Assembly: GCA_000719105.1 (NCBI GenBank)
Contig: JODX01000001.1
Span: 822,693-886,692, forward strand
DNA length: 64,000 bases
Direction: 5' to 3'
From: Streptomyces sclerotialus
GTDB taxonomy: Bacteria; Actinomycetota; Actinomycetes; Streptomycetales; Streptomycetaceae
The notes under the pieces were generated by a model that was not told the DNA's origin, did not search any database, and worked only from the letters and a program-made list of their open reading frames with translations. Positions 49,901 to 58,651 of the stretch are shown piece after piece (position 1 is the first letter of the stretch; every line of letters begins with the position of its first letter). A program made the translations under genes and the position numbers.

Positions 49901-50086
49901 GAGCACGAACTGGTCGGCGTGGCGCGGCAGCAGCCTATTGAGCGCGGAGCGCGCGGGAGCCGTATCGAAGGCGGGGCCCCTGCGCGGGCTCCCTGCGGCG
50001 TGGGCCGGAGCCACCAGTCCCAGGGTGGTTCCGAGGCCGATGGCACCGGCCGAGCCCAGCACCGTGCGTCGCGACGGACAGTTCAT
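46961..50086 (-). CDS. GH89 alpha-N-acetylglucosaminidase (NAGLU family), Tat-exported
   Basis: A 1,041-residue enzyme. The Tat-like signal (SRRTVLGSAGAIGLGTTLGLVAPAHA) is cut near residue 31. The NAGLU fold follows: an N-terminal domain, a catalytic barrel with HRFALNDTNDGYTAPYADWAYWEREIDLLALHGCNEVLVIAGMEAVY, QGIWHGFERPDWLDPR and a GWQENPLP segment, then a helical C-domain (to about 750). About 290 further residues form beta-rich modules, including a lectin-like end (WRTYTNNGAVFGQLEDRF...). The family removes terminal alpha-linked GlcNAc from glycans. AGGGGG precedes ATG 50086. Confidence 0.9.
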   Translation of the reverse strand: MNCPSRRTVLGSAGAIGLGTTLGLVAPAHAAGSPRRGPAFDTAPARSALNRLLPRHADQFVLRLVEGRGTGDRFRVTGTTGRIQVSGTTPATLLTGVHWYLKYVCGAHLAWNGDQLDLPRRLPAPARPLERSTALPHRFALNDTNDGYTAPYADWAYWEREIDLLALHGCNEVLVIAGMEAVYHRVLKDFGYSDAEARAWLPAPSHQPWWLLQNLSGYGGPLSPELIGKRAALGRRIADRLRELGMAPVLPGYYGHVPKEFVERNGGDAHVVPQGIWHGFERPDWLDPRTDAFAQVAASFYAHQKDVFGEAAHFKMDLLHEGGTAGDVPVPDAARGVERALHAFEPDATWVILGWQENPLPELLDAVDRSRMLIVDGVSDRYASVTDRERDWGGTPYAFGTIPNFGGRTTIGARAHIWEEKFFAWRDKPDSALVGTAYMPEATDRDPAAFELFSELAWAEERIDRAEWFASYADFRYGGRDPEARKAWRALHDTAYQQHAVERSDPHDSLFCARPDLAANRAAEYAPRALTYDPGRFDAAFAGLLGVAGGLRRSAAYRYDLVDVARQALAHRSRQYLPQLRAAYQRKDQETFRRLATLWLKLMRLSDEVTGTDPAFLLGPWIEDARRMATNDAERAEFERTAKVLITVWGDRATSDAGNLHEYGNREWQGLMADFYVPRWQRWLDALEDALATGTAPQAVDWFAVEEPWTRERKDYPLRPVGDAYRTAARVRDVLARAPYQGTLTVTAEPAAFPPGGDARVTAVFANVNGLRATGRVDFALTGIDAEPEGSTSLASVPAAGSGTVRWRASAPGTPLDEPLRPLPYTLTVTYGPRGEERVESRSEGTLFEAGPLADGWRTYTNNGAVFGQLEDRFAIDGAGADLWKGTTEFGTSYREGALGDGTAVTLRVDSQAATGNWARAGIVVRNALGTAGSPGFLNLAVTPANGVVLSYDSTGDGTLDTYRRITGIKAPVLLRLTRAGGSYTGACSTDDGATWRTVATVTVPGAATGAQDVGMFMSATNGGSGARGTVEFSGWDITAS

Positions 50087-50213
50087 CTGTGTGCCCCCTG
50101 TGTCGACAGATGCGGCACGCTAACGGGACGGCCGTCCGTGCTCAACGGTGCGTACGGAGCTGGCGAGTTCACGTCGCCGCTCATGACCCGGAAGGCACCG
50201 GAGGTAGGTACGC

Positions 50214-50651
50214 ATGACACTGACGCGCAGGACTTCGGCGGTGGCGGCCGGGGCGGTCGCGGCCCTGCTGACGTTGACCGGATGCGGTGGCTCGGACGAC
50301 GGCGGGGCACAGGTCCCCGAGACGGCGACGGGCAGCCTGGAGCACCTGGCGGGCGAGGCGGGCTGCACCCCGGACATGCAGACGGACGCCGACGAGATCC
50401 GCCAGGCGATCTGCGAGGGCACCGACGGGAAGTTCGTCCTCGCCACCTTCGCCACCGACCGCGGCCAGCGGGAGTGGCTGAACGCGGCCAAGGACTACGG
50501 CGGCCACTACCTCGTCGGCCGCAAGTGGGTCGCCGTCGGCGGGACGGAGGCGGTCACGGCGCTGCGCGGCCGGCTGGGCGGGACGATGGAGGAGGGGGCC
50601 TCGCACGCCGGGGCCTCGCACGCCGGGGCTTCGCACACCGGTCACGGATGA
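50214..50651 (+). CDS. Small lipoprotein with repeated His-containing tail
   Basis: A 145-residue protein with a lipoprotein signal (LLTLTGC, Cys24) and an unrecognised soluble domain (residues 40-125) containing three further cysteines. The C-terminus repeats GASHA three times and ends HTGHG, encoded by 15-bp DNA repeats (50599-50642). GGAGGTAGG precedes ATG 50214. A bidirectional terminator follows. Function unknown; the His-rich tail could bind metal. Confidence 0.75.
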   Translation: MTLTRRTSAVAAGAVAALLTLTGCGGSDDGGAQVPETATGSLEHLAGEAGCTPDMQTDADEIRQAICEGTDGKFVLATFATDRGQREWLNAAKDYGGHYLVGRKWVAVGGTEAVTALRGRLGGTMEEGASHAGASHAGASHTGHG

Positions 50652-50666
50652 GCGCACGGCACGCGG

Positions 50667-50700
50667 AAGGGCGGCGGCGGGATCTCCCGCCGCCGCCCTT
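50667..50700. terminator. Bidirectional terminator
   Basis: A 16-bp perfect stem (AAGGGCGGCGGCGGGA with its complement) and a 2-base turn lie between the convergent stops of the lipoprotein and DUF1996 genes. Confidence 0.88.
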
Positions 50701-50726
50701 GTCGTACGTCGGCCCACGTCAGCGGA

Positions 50727-52265
50727 TCACTTGCACTTCCTGCCGCTGTTGATGCAGTTGACCATGCGGTTCATCAGGTCCTCGTCGAAGACGTTGATGA
50801 AGTCGTCGTGGTCGGTGATCGGCTTGTGCAGCTGCTCGGGGAACCCGTCCACCGCGAACGGCTGCCGGACCTGGCCGTTCTCGATGACCGGCCGCTCCAC
50901 GTCGTACACCAGGTTCATGGTCAGCTGCGGAATGGCCTGAAAGCCCTGGGGGCAGGCGCCCGTGTTCGGGTCGGCGAAGGCCACGTGGGAGCGGTGGTTG
51001 GCGCTGTCGATGTTCTGGCCGTCCCAGCAGCTCTGGAAGTCGAAGGTCCTGACCACCTTGCTGCCGTCGGGGCACAGCGGGTACTTGTCCGTCAGCACCC
51101 GGTCCTGGAACCCGGTGCACGTCCAGCCGGAGTTGGCGTTCGCGGTGCCGTTGGTGAAGGCCTTCGCGTCGCCGGTGATGATGCGCAGGAACCTCGGCAT
51201 CGCCACGACCTTGCTGCGCGGGTTGCCGACGAACTTGATCTCGGCGCGCTCGGCCTGCACGATGCGGCCGACGTTGCCCTCGGCGCCGCCGCCCGGCTCG
51301 CCCGCGTCGAACTCCTCGGTGCCGTCCTGGACGCGGATCACCGGCCAGTAGTACGTCGACCTGTCGCCCTGGTTCTGGCAGGACGTCTCGGCGTTGGCGA
51401 GGTCGTCGTCGCCGGCGAAGGCGTCGTTGCCCTGGTTGCCCACGTAGTCGTGGGTGTGGTGGGCGCCGTTGTCCACGCCGGGCGCCACGATCAGGTTGTC
51501 CGTGTTGAACACCTTGTTCTCGTTGACCCCGCAGGTCGTGGTGAAGGTGCCGGAGGAGCCGCCGCGCCGGGTGCGGATCTTCTGGACGTTCGGCTGGACC
51601 GTGGTGATGTCGGCGAAGTCGTCGGCGACCGGGCCGGCGGCGCCGTTGCCGTTGTCGCCGACCTGCTCCTGGCCGCCGTCCTGACCGCCGGCGTCGTCCT
51701 GACCGCCGTCCTGGCCCTGGTCCTGACCGTCGTCCTGGTCCTGACCGCCGTCCTGACCGTCCTGGCCCTCACCGGCGTCGGTGGCCGGCTGCTCGACCGT
51801 CTTCCCGGTGCAGCCGGCGAGCTGGTCCAGCCCGCCCGGGGCGGTGCCGCCCACGCGCTTGATGTTGATCGCGATCCGTTCGATGGCCGCCGTCCGTTTG
51901 GACTTCAGCGGTCCGAGGATCGCGTTCTGCACGAAGCCGGCGTCACCGGACTGGGCGCCGCGCGTCGACGCGAGTCGCGCGTAGGCCTCGGTGATCTGCT
52001 TGTCGAGCAGTGCCAGCTCCTTGTCGACGCCCGACCGGGCGCGCTCCGGCACGCTGGTCAGCTGCTGGCCGACGTCCGGGCAGTCGATCGTCGCGACCTG
52101 CGCGGCGGCGGCGCGCGTGCTGCTGCGGTCCGAGGACCTCGACTCGCCCGCCGAGGCGTAGAAGTTCGCCCAGACCAGCCCACCCCCCGCGACGGCCAGT
52201 GCCGCGGAGGCGGCCACGGCCCGCACGGCCAGCGGCGAACGGCGTTTTCGTGTGTTGCGTCCCAT
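50727..52265 (-). CDS. Exported DUF1996 protein with Gly/Gln/Asp-rich linker
   Basis: A 512-residue protein. An N-terminal membrane anchor/signal (about residues 12-35) leads to an alpha-helical region with two Cys (to about 150). A low-complexity acidic linker of repeated GGQD/GQD units (about 160-205) follows, then a DUF1996 domain (about 245-500). That domain has the conserved [24 protein letters not shown] and [23 protein letters not shown] blocks. AGAGGAG before ATG 52265 fixes the start. DUF1996 proteins are secreted and of unknown function; its His-rich strands suggest metal binding or hydrolysis. Confidence 0.88.
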   Translation of the reverse strand: MGRNTRKRRSPLAVRAVAASAALAVAGGGLVWANFYASAGESRSSDRSSTRAAAAQVATIDCPDVGQQLTSVPERARSGVDKELALLDKQITEAYARLASTRGAQSGDAGFVQNAILGPLKSKRTAAIERIAINIKRVGGTAPGGLDQLAGCTGKTVEQPATDAGEGQDGQDGGQDQDDGQDQGQDGGQDDAGGQDGGQEQVGDNGNGAAGPVADDFADITTVQPNVQKIRTRRGGSSGTFTTTCGVNENKVFNTDNLIVAPGVDNGAHHTHDYVGNQGNDAFAGDDDLANAETSCQNQGDRSTYYWPVIRVQDGTEEFDAGEPGGGAEGNVGRIVQAERAEIKFVGNPRSKVVAMPRFLRIITGDAKAFTNGTANANSGWTCTGFQDRVLTDKYPLCPDGSKVVRTFDFQSCWDGQNIDSANHRSHVAFADPNTGACPQGFQAIPQLTMNLVYDVERPVIENGQVRQPFAVDGFPEQLHKPITDHDDFINVFDEDLMNRMVNCINSGRKCK

Positions 52266-52412
52266 GGAACTCCTCTGACTTCCTTGCGGGGCAGCGAGAC
52301 GCCCGACAGGGGTGAAGCGGCTCCCTCCCATACGCACGGGGCCGGTGGGGTGTTCAGAGGTTCCGGGAGTTCTGTGCGCGGACGCGGGTTCCGGACTTGT
52401 TCCGCAGTGTGG

Positions 52413-53066
52413 TCAGCGACCGTGGTCCAGATAGGCGAGCACGGCGAGCACCCGCCGGTTGTCGTCGTCCGACACCTCGAGCCCCAGCTTGGCGAAGATG
52501 TTGGAGGTGTGTTTGGCGACGGCCCGTTCCGTCACGACGAGCCGCTCCGCGATCGCCGCGTTCGAGCGCCCCTGCGCCATCAGTTCCAGCACCTCCAGCT
52601 CACGCGGGGTGAGCCGGGCGAGCGGCCGGTCGTCGCCCTGGCGCCGCGCCAGCAACTGCTGGATCACCTGCGGGTCCATCGCCGTCCCGCCGGCGGCCAC
52701 CCGCCGTACGGCGTCCACGAACTGCTCCGCGTCGAACACCCGGTCCTTCAGCAGATATCCGACCCCGCCCGTGCCGTCGGCGAGCAGTTCCCGCGCGTAG
52801 AGCTGCTCCACGTGCTGGGAGAGCACCAGCACCGGCAGGCCCGGCCGCGCCCGCCGGGCCTTCAGGGCGCACTGCAGCCCCTCGTCGGTGTGCGAGGGCG
52901 GCAGCCGTACGTCGACGACGGCGACGTCCGGTTCCAGCTCGGCCAGCGCGCGGTCGAGTTCGGGACCGCTCTCGACCGCGGCGGCGATCTCGAAGCCGAA
53001 CGCCTCCAGGAGCCGGACCAGCCCGTCGCGGAGCAGGAACAGGTCCTCGGCCAGGACTACGCGCAA
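52413..53066 (-). CDS. NarL/LuxR-family response regulator
   Basis: A 217-residue regulator. The receiver domain has Asp52 (VAVVDVRLPPSHTDEG) and the conserved Lys in GYLLKDRV. The C-terminal LuxR helix-turn-helix is LTPRELEVLELMAQGRSNAAIAERLVVTERAVAKHTSNIFAKLGL. It starts at TTG 53066 with GGAG 5 bases before it, overlapping the stop of the kinase gene by 10 bp, so the pair is translationally coupled. Confidence 0.92.
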   Translation of the reverse strand: MRVVLAEDLFLLRDGLVRLLEAFGFEIAAAVESGPELDRALAELEPDVAVVDVRLPPSHTDEGLQCALKARRARPGLPVLVLSQHVEQLYARELLADGTGGVGYLLKDRVFDAEQFVDAVRRVAAGGTAMDPQVIQQLLARRQGDDRPLARLTPRELEVLELMAQGRSNAAIAERLVVTERAVAKHTSNIFAKLGLEVSDDDNRRVLAVLAYLDHGR

Positions 53067-54340
53067 GGGATCTCCACGGTGACCAGGGTGGGGCCGCCCG
53101 CGGGGGAGCTGACGGCCAGGACGCCGTCGAATGTACCCAGGCGCCGCTCGATGCCGGCCAGCCCCGTGCCCGCGCCGATCCGGGCACCGCCCTTGCCGTT
53201 GTCGGTGACCGTGGCCCGCAGGACGTCGCCGGTGCGGTGCAGGTCGATCCAGATCCGGTCGGCGCCGGAGTGCTTGACCGCATTGGTGAGCACCTCGCTG
53301 ACGGCGAAGTAGACGGCGGACTCCACGGGCGCGTCGGCGCGGCGGCCGCCGAGGTCCACGGTGACCTCGGTGGCGACCGGCAGCCGCAGCGCCAGCGCCC
53401 GTACGGCGTCACCGAGTCCGCGTTCGGCGAGCACCGGCGGGTGGATGCCGCGCACCAGGTCGCGCAGCTCGGTGAGCGCCTCGGCGGAGGACTGCCGGGC
53501 GTGGGCGAGGAGCCGCTTCGCCTGCTCCGGGTCCTTGTCGAGGAGCGCCTCGACGGTGCCGAGGTCCATGCCCATGGCGACCAGCCGCGCCTGCGCGCCG
53601 TCGTGCAGGTCCCGCTCGATCCGGCGCAGCTCGGCGGCGGAGACGTCCACGGCGTCGCGCCGGGTCTCGGTGAGGACGCGGACGCGTTCGGCCAGCTCAC
53701 CGCGGGAGGGGGCGAGCACCGCCCGGGTGAGCCGGAAGTGCGCGTGCAGCAGGCGCGGGGTGAGGGCGTAGGCGGCCACCACCAGCACGGCGCCCAGCGC
53801 GCCCGCGGCGAACGCGGTGTTCTGCCCCTGGACCGGCACGAAGCCGTACCAGTAGGGGCCGTGGTCGACATGGGGACCGGCGACCAGCCACCACAGCCCG
53901 GTCGGCATCAGCAGCCCCTCCAGCGCGTAGAAGGGCAGCACCGCCGCCGGCAGCGCGGTGACGGACCCCGCCGTCATGTCGACGGCCAGCCACCTCAGGT
54001 CCCGCCAGGTCGCCGGGTCCCGCAGCATGCCGAAGGTGCGTTCCCACGGGTTCGCGTCCTCCCGCACCGGCCGGTACGCCGGCGGGATGCGCTGTCCGCC
54101 CCACTCCGCCGCGAGGACCCGTCGCCAGTTCGCCCAGCTCCGCACACCGGTCAGCACGTACGGCGTCGTCACGATGCCGACGCCGACCGGTATGAGCGCG
54201 ATGGAGACGAGGGAGAGGCAGAAGAACAGGACGGACACCGTCATCGCCACCACGGCCAGCACGAACCCCCGCCCGGCGGCCACCACCGTGCCCCACGCCC
54301 TCGTACGGAAGCGTCCGCTGTTCATGCTCTCGGTGCTCAT
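53057..54340 (-). CDS. Membrane sensor histidine kinase (HisKA_3)
   Basis: A 427-residue kinase. The N-terminal part has four membrane segments (about residues 20-65 and 120-185) with DUF4153/sensor-like content. HisKA_3 has His246 (RRIERDLHDGAQARLVAMGMDLG), followed by an ATPase domain with N-box EVLTNAVKHS and G-box DNGKGGARIGAGTGLAGIERR. It phosphorylates the coupled LuxR-type regulator. ATG 54340 is chosen; ATG 54325 is possible. The signal is unknown. Confidence 0.92.
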   Translation of the reverse strand: MSTESMNSGRFRTRAWGTVVAAGRGFVLAVVAMTVSVLFFCLSLVSIALIPVGVGIVTTPYVLTGVRSWANWRRVLAAEWGGQRIPPAYRPVREDANPWERTFGMLRDPATWRDLRWLAVDMTAGSVTALPAAVLPFYALEGLLMPTGLWWLVAGPHVDHGPYWYGFVPVQGQNTAFAAGALGAVLVVAAYALTPRLLHAHFRLTRAVLAPSRGELAERVRVLTETRRDAVDVSAAELRRIERDLHDGAQARLVAMGMDLGTVEALLDKDPEQAKRLLAHARQSSAEALTELRDLVRGIHPPVLAERGLGDAVRALALRLPVATEVTVDLGGRRADAPVESAVYFAVSEVLTNAVKHSGADRIWIDLHRTGDVLRATVTDNGKGGARIGAGTGLAGIERRLGTFDGVLAVSSPAGGPTLVTVEIPCA

Positions 54341-54424
54341 GGCGTCAGTCTGGCCGAACGGGCGTGTCGTGGCACGGGGGTTGGGGACCGGGGAGGGGGG
54401 TGGTGCCAGGTACACCGTGCGGCG

Positions 54425-55438
54425 TCAGGCGTCGGTGGCATCGGCGCCCAGCACCTTCGCCTCCACCGCCGGGTCCAGGCCGGTCGGGGGCCGGTCCGGC
54501 CGCTGGGGCGCGGTCCCGCCGAGCTCCGTCAGCCACGCCCACGTGTCGGCCACGGTCTCCTCCACCGGCCGGCAGCGCAAGCCCTCCCGTACGGCGCGGG
54601 AGACGTCACCGCAGTGCAGGGCGTCGTACAGCTCGCTGCCCGGCGGCGCCCACACCGGCAGCTGCGTCCACGGTTCGATCCCCGCCCCCAGGATCACCTC
54701 CGCCGCGGTCCAGCGCAGCTCGGCCGTGCCTCCGGTGACCCGTGCGCACGCGTCGAGGAGTGCCTTCGTCGTCGTGTGCCCCCGCGGGCTCACCAGGTCG
54801 TACGGTCCGCTCAGCCCTGCCTCCGCCGCGCCGAGGACCCACTCGGCGAGGTCACGGACGTCGATGTACTGGAGGGGCAGGTCCCGCGGCCCCGGCGCCA
54901 GGACCGGACCGCCGCGCGCGATGCGGGTGAGCCACCACGGGAGGCGGCCGACGTTCTCGTACGGCCCGAGTATCAGACCCGCCCGCACGAGCAGCGAGCG
55001 TGCGGCACCGAAGGCCTCCACCGCGGCCAGCTCACCGCCCCGCTTGTCACGCGCGTAATCGGTCTGTCCCGCGTCGGCCGACGCGCCCTCCACCAGGGGA
55101 GCGCTCTCGTCGGAGCCGGCGGCCGGCGGCCAGGCGTACACGGAGCGGCTCGACACGTAGACGTACCGGCCCACCGTGCCGGCCAGCAGCCGCGCCGCGT
55201 CCCGTACGGCCCGCGGCGCCGCCGACCAGGTGTCGACGACGACGTCCCACGCGTGGGGGGCGCCGGCGAGCGCCGCGAGCCCGTCGGGGGCGGTGCGGTC
55301 GCCCGTCAGCGCCCGCGCTCCCGGGGGCGCCGGGTGCATCCCCCGGTGGAACACCGTCACGTCCCAGCCGCGGGCGAGCGCCGCCTCGACGACGGCGCGC
55401 CCCAGGAACTCCGTACCGCCCAGCACCAGAAGTCTCAT
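54425..55438 (-). CDS. NAD-dependent epimerase/dehydratase family protein
   Basis: A 337-residue extended SDR. The Rossmann start is LLVLGGTEFLGRAVVEAAL; VVVDTWSAAPRA, the YVSSRSVY strand and the catalytic Y-x-x-x-K (DYARDK) follow. Substrate unknown; sequences of this type are often called reductases or isoflavone-reductase-like. It starts 64 bp before the glnRII stop on the same strand and may be co-transcribed with it. Confidence 0.85.
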   Translation of the reverse strand: MRLLVLGGTEFLGRAVVEAALARGWDVTVFHRGMHPAPPGARALTGDRTAPDGLAALAGAPHAWDVVVDTWSAAPRAVRDAARLLAGTVGRYVYVSSRSVYAWPPAAGSDESAPLVEGASADAGQTDYARDKRGGELAAVEAFGAARSLLVRAGLILGPYENVGRLPWWLTRIARGGPVLAPGPRDLPLQYIDVRDLAEWVLGAAEAGLSGPYDLVSPRGHTTTKALLDACARVTGGTAELRWTAAEVILGAGIEPWTQLPVWAPPGSELYDALHCGDVSRAVREGLRCRPVEETVADTWAWLTELGGTAPQRPDRPPTGLDPAVEAKVLGADATDA

Positions 55439-55502
55439 ACCGCCGACTCTGCCCGCTCGGCGGCCGGAGCACGAGGGGATTCTGCTGTCGGGCGATCCGC
55501 CG

Positions 55503-56120
55503 TCAGCGGCGCACCGGCGGCGTGTACTTGTACCCCACCCGCCGGACCGTCTGGATCGCCCCGCGGTGCTCGGCGCCCAGCTTGCGGCGCAGCCGGGCGA
55601 TGTGGACGTCGACGGTGCGGCCGTCGCCCACGTGCCCGTAGCCCCACACGGTGGTGACCAGGTGGTCGCGGGAGTGCACCCGGTTCGGGTGCGCGACCAG
55701 GTGCGCGAGCAGCTCGAACTCCAGGTACGTGAGGTCGAGCGGCCGCCCGTCGACCTGGGCGGTGCGCTGCACGGTGTCGACGCGGACCAGGGCCTCGTCG
55801 TCCCGCGCCGCCTCGGCCTCCGGCCGGTCGGGCACGGCGAACGGCAGGGTGGCGGCGGGCAGGGCCGAGGGCTGCTGGTCCGCCGGTACGAGCACCAGGT
55901 AGCCGATCATCGGCGGATTGCCCGGCAGCGCGGGCAGGCTGTGCTGCGGCGCGGGCAGCCAGGTCGCACCCGGCGGCAGGAAGTCCGCCACGTGCACGAC
56001 CTCGTCCCGGTCCACGGCGCGCAGCCGGTGCCGTGCGGTGCCGTTGGCGGGGGAGGGGTGGGGGGTGGTGAGGGGAGCGGTGGTCAGGGCGGCGGTGGAG
56101 AGGGAACGGGAGGTCGCCAT
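55503..56120 (-). CDS. glnRII: OmpR-type winged-helix regulator GlnRII
   Basis: A 205-residue protein with an atypical N-terminal half and a C-terminal OmpR winged helix (about residues 105-200: RPLDLTYLEFELLAHLVAHPNRVHSRDHLVTTVWGY... GRTVDVHIARLRRKLGAEHRGAIQTVRRVGYKY). It lacks a receiver domain with a phospho-Asp. The sequence and its place near glnII match Streptomyces GlnRII, which binds some of the same nitrogen promoters as GlnR. A GlnR-type box lies upstream of glnII about 2.5 kb away. Confidence 0.85.
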   Translation of the reverse strand: MATSRSLSTAALTTAPLTTPHPSPANGTARHRLRAVDRDEVVHVADFLPPGATWLPAPQHSLPALPGNPPMIGYLVLVPADQQPSALPAATLPFAVPDRPEAEAARDDEALVRVDTVQRTAQVDGRPLDLTYLEFELLAHLVAHPNRVHSRDHLVTTVWGYGHVGDGRTVDVHIARLRRKLGAEHRGAIQTVRRVGYKYTPPVRR

Positions 56121-56446
56121 GAGAGGTCAGCTCTTTCGCGCGAAGGGTTCGACGGAAGGACGACGGCCGCGATTCGTGGTCGGGCTCGCCGGGGCGTACG
56201 TCGTGCGCGCGGGCCGAAGGCCGGGGTGTACGGCTTTAGAGGGCCGGCGCGTTCGTCGCGCGGCAACACACCCGGTCGAAGTCGTGGTGCTGACGGGAAG
56301 GCCAGAAGGGCTCGAGGTCATGGCGACCCGTCGCGAGGTACTTCCGGAAGCTGGCCATGGGTCCATTGAAGCAGAGACCCACTGTGGCCAGGGAGACTCC
56401 TCTCACTGTGTGGACGCCGCCCCGGCGTGACATCGGCGACAACTCC
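56121..56446. other. 326-bp intergenic region, no gene seen
   Basis: Between the glnRII start and the stop of the DUF6891-like gene, both on the minus strand. It should hold the glnRII promoter. ORFs here have no ribosome sites and no family-like sequence. Confidence 0.4.
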
Positions 56447-57391
56447 CTAGCCGACCAGCCTCTTTCGCCAGGTGAGCGGAGTGACCGTGATGGCCCGGGC
56501 CGGATCCCCGTCCCAGTCCGTGGACAGCCCGGCCTCGCCGAGCGCGGCCACGACCTCCCGGCCGACCGCCGCGGTGGTCTCCTCCGACCCGTCGAAGCCG
56601 CCGTACAGCAGCATCAGTCCGTGGCCCGCGGCCGCCCCCTCGGTGCACTGCGAGTGGAAGAACACGAACCCGCGCGCGTCCTCGCGCTCGGCGCCCATCT
56701 CACCGGTGCCGCAGGTGCGGCAGCACGTGAAGTTCTCCCGGGCGGTGATGCCACGGGCCTCCAGCGCCGCGAACGCCCGGCCGACCCGCTCGGGGTCGGT
56801 GGTCCCCTCCCACGTCTCCTGCTCGGCCACTCTCTCCACCCACAGCCGGTCGACCAAGTGCCGCGCCTGAGCTCGGGACACGGGCCGCTCGTCACCGTCC
56901 ACCAGGTAGTCCTCGGCGGCCTCGGTGAGCTGGGCGCGGTTGCCGTAGCCGCAGGCCAGCAGTGTGCGGACCCGTTTCTCCAGCTGCTCGCGCACGTCGT
57001 CCGCGAGCTCCGGGACGTCCTCCGGGGCGTCGTGGTCGAGCGCGGTCCATTCGAAGCCGGTGTCCCAGCCGTCCGCCCGCCGGGCCCAGCCGGTCATGGC
57101 CTCGGCGACGCGCTCCGGACCCGTGACGACCGTACCGAAGAAGCGGTCGCGCCCGTCCCGGTGCTCCAACCGGTAGGTGTCACCGCCCTCTTCGTGCCAC
57201 ACCTGGATGAAGACATCGGGCATGTCGGGTATCCGCTGCACGACCAGCCACCGGTCGTGCTCACCCCCGATGCGGCACACCAGCTCCCGCAGCTCCTCGG
57301 GCGAGGTGCGGGTGTGCGTCTGCCAGTTCTCGGTCTCCACCTTGATGCCGAGCCGCTCCGCTTCGTCCCCGGCCAGGTCGTCGTTCTCCAT
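56447..57391 (-). CDS. DUF6891-like conserved protein
   Basis: A 314-residue soluble protein. The middle and C-terminal part resembles DUF6891 proteins: RVGRAFAALEARGITARENFTCCRTCGTGEMGAE... GFVFFHSQCTEGAAAGHGLMLLYGG. Three Cys in CCRTCGTGEM may bind metal. GTGAGGG precedes ATG 57391. A strong terminator separates it from glnII upstream. Function unknown. Confidence 0.75.
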   Translation of the reverse strand: MENDDLAGDEAERLGIKVETENWQTHTRTSPEELRELVCRIGGEHDRWLVVQRIPDMPDVFIQVWHEEGGDTYRLEHRDGRDRFFGTVVTGPERVAEAMTGWARRADGWDTGFEWTALDHDAPEDVPELADDVREQLEKRVRTLLACGYGNRAQLTEAAEDYLVDGDERPVSRAQARHLVDRLWVERVAEQETWEGTTDPERVGRAFAALEARGITARENFTCCRTCGTGEMGAEREDARGFVFFHSQCTEGAAAGHGLMLLYGGFDGSEETTAAVGREVVAALGEAGLSTDWDGDPARAITVTPLTWRKRLVG

Positions 57392-57424
57392 GCCCTCACG
57401 ATGGCATGCCCCACCGACAACGAG

Positions 57425-57455
57425 AGGGGCGCCCACCGAGTCGGTGGGCGCCCCT
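57425..57455 (-). terminator. Terminator after glnII
   Basis: A 15-bp perfect stem (AGGGGCGCCCACCGA at 57425-57439 with its complement at 57441-57455) begins 21 bp after the glnII stop. Confidence 0.88.
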
Positions 57456-57476
57456 TCCGGGAAGCGGGGGAGCGGG

Positions 57477-58505
57477 TCAGACCTGGCCGGCCTTGTCCAG
57501 CGCGGAGCAGCAGGTGTCGACCAGGAGGCGCGTCACGACGTAGGGGTCGACGTTGGCGTTCGGGCGGCGGTCCTCGATGTAGCCCTTGCCGTCCTTCTCG
57601 ACCTGCCACGGGATGCGGACCGAGGCGCCGCGGTCCGAGACACCGTAGGAGAACTTGTCCCACGGGGCCGTCTCGTGCAGACCGGTGAGGCGGGTGTCGA
57701 TGCCGGCGCCGTAGTTCTTGACGTGGTCGAGCGGCTTGGAGCCCTCGCCGAGCGACTCGCACGCGGTGATGATCGCGTCGTAGCCCTCGCGCATCGCCTT
57801 GGTGGAGAAGTTGGTGTGCGCGCCGGCGCCGTTCCAGTCGCCCTTGACCGGCTTGGGGTCGAGGGTGGCGGAGACGCCGAAGTCCTCGGCGGTGCGGTAG
57901 AGCAGCCAGCGGGCCACCCACAGCTGGTCGGCGACGACCAGCGGGGAGAGCGGACCGACCTGGAACTCCCACTGGCCCGGCATGACCTCGGCGTTGATGC
58001 CGGAGATCCCGAGACCGGCCTTCAGGCAGTTGTCCAGGTGGGCCTCGACGACGTCGCGGCCGAAGATCTCGTCCGCGCCGACACCGCAGTAGTAGCCGCC
58101 CTGCGGGGCGGGGAAGCCGCCGACCGGGAAGCCCAGCGGACGGCCGTCCCGGAAGAGGGTGTACTCCTGCTCGATACCGAAGATCGGCTCCTGCGCGGAG
58201 AACTTCTCGGCGACCTCCGCCAGCGCGGCACGCGTGTTGGACGAGTGCGGGGTCATGTCGATGTCCAGGACCTCGCACAGCACGAGGATGTCGTCCCCGC
58301 CGCGGATCGGGTCGGGACAGGTGAACACCGGCTTCAGCACGCGGTCCGAGGCGTGGCCCTCGGCCTGGTTGGTGGAGGACCCGTCGAAGCCCCAGATCGG
58401 CAGCTCGGCACCCTTGGCGTCGTCGGCCAGGATCTTCGTCTTGGATCGGAGCTTGGCCGTCGGCTCGGTGCCGTCGATCCAGATGTACTCAGCCTTGAAC
58501 GTCAC
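57477..58505 (-). CDS. glnII: Class II (eukaryote-type) glutamine synthetase
   Basis: A 342-residue GS II that makes glutamine from glutamate and ammonium. Family blocks are FKAEYIWIDGTEPTAKLRSKTK, LPIWGFDGSSTNQAEGHASD, FGIEQEYTLFRDGRPLGFP, GYYCGVG, PGQWEFQVGP and KGDWNGAGAHTNFSTKAMR. It is shorter than class I enzymes and is not adenylylated by GlnE. GTG 58505 has GGATGTGG upstream and starts the conserved N-terminus. The GlnR box at 58614-58651 points to nitrogen control. Confidence 0.97.
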   Translation of the reverse strand: MTFKAEYIWIDGTEPTAKLRSKTKILADDAKGAELPIWGFDGSSTNQAEGHASDRVLKPVFTCPDPIRGGDDILVLCEVLDIDMTPHSSNTRAALAEVAEKFSAQEPIFGIEQEYTLFRDGRPLGFPVGGFPAPQGGYYCGVGADEIFGRDVVEAHLDNCLKAGLGISGINAEVMPGQWEFQVGPLSPLVVADQLWVARWLLYRTAEDFGVSATLDPKPVKGDWNGAGAHTNFSTKAMREGYDAIITACESLGEGSKPLDHVKNYGAGIDTRLTGLHETAPWDKFSYGVSDRGASVRIPWQVEKDGKGYIEDRRPNANVDPYVVTRLLVDTCCSALDKAGQV

Positions 58506-58613
58506 GGGGCCACATCCTTCGGTGGGTCTGCGGGTCGCAGTCGTGCGGGTGCCTGCGGCGGCGCTGCGGCACCGGGGCGCCGCGCGGGGATGCCCGCAGC
58601 TTGTCAACGGGCG

Positions 58614-58651
58614 GTTTCCCGTCCGTTGCCCATGTGTGAAGGCCGTGTTAC
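58614..58651 (-). promoter_or_regulatory. GlnR box upstream of glnII
   Basis: Read on the minus strand, four pentamers GTAAC, TTCAC, GCAAC and GAAAC are each separated by exactly six bases. The known GlnR site is gTnAC-n6-GaAAC-n6-gTnAC-n6-GaAAC. The first and last pentamers match fully and the middle two partly. It ends 109 bp upstream of the glnII start, a usual position for activation. Confidence 0.85.

Noticed and set aside
54660..54690. tRNA-like GGTTCGATCCC T-arm
   Set aside because: It lies inside the epimerase coding sequence. No cloverleaf, anticodon arm or acceptor pairing can be built around it.
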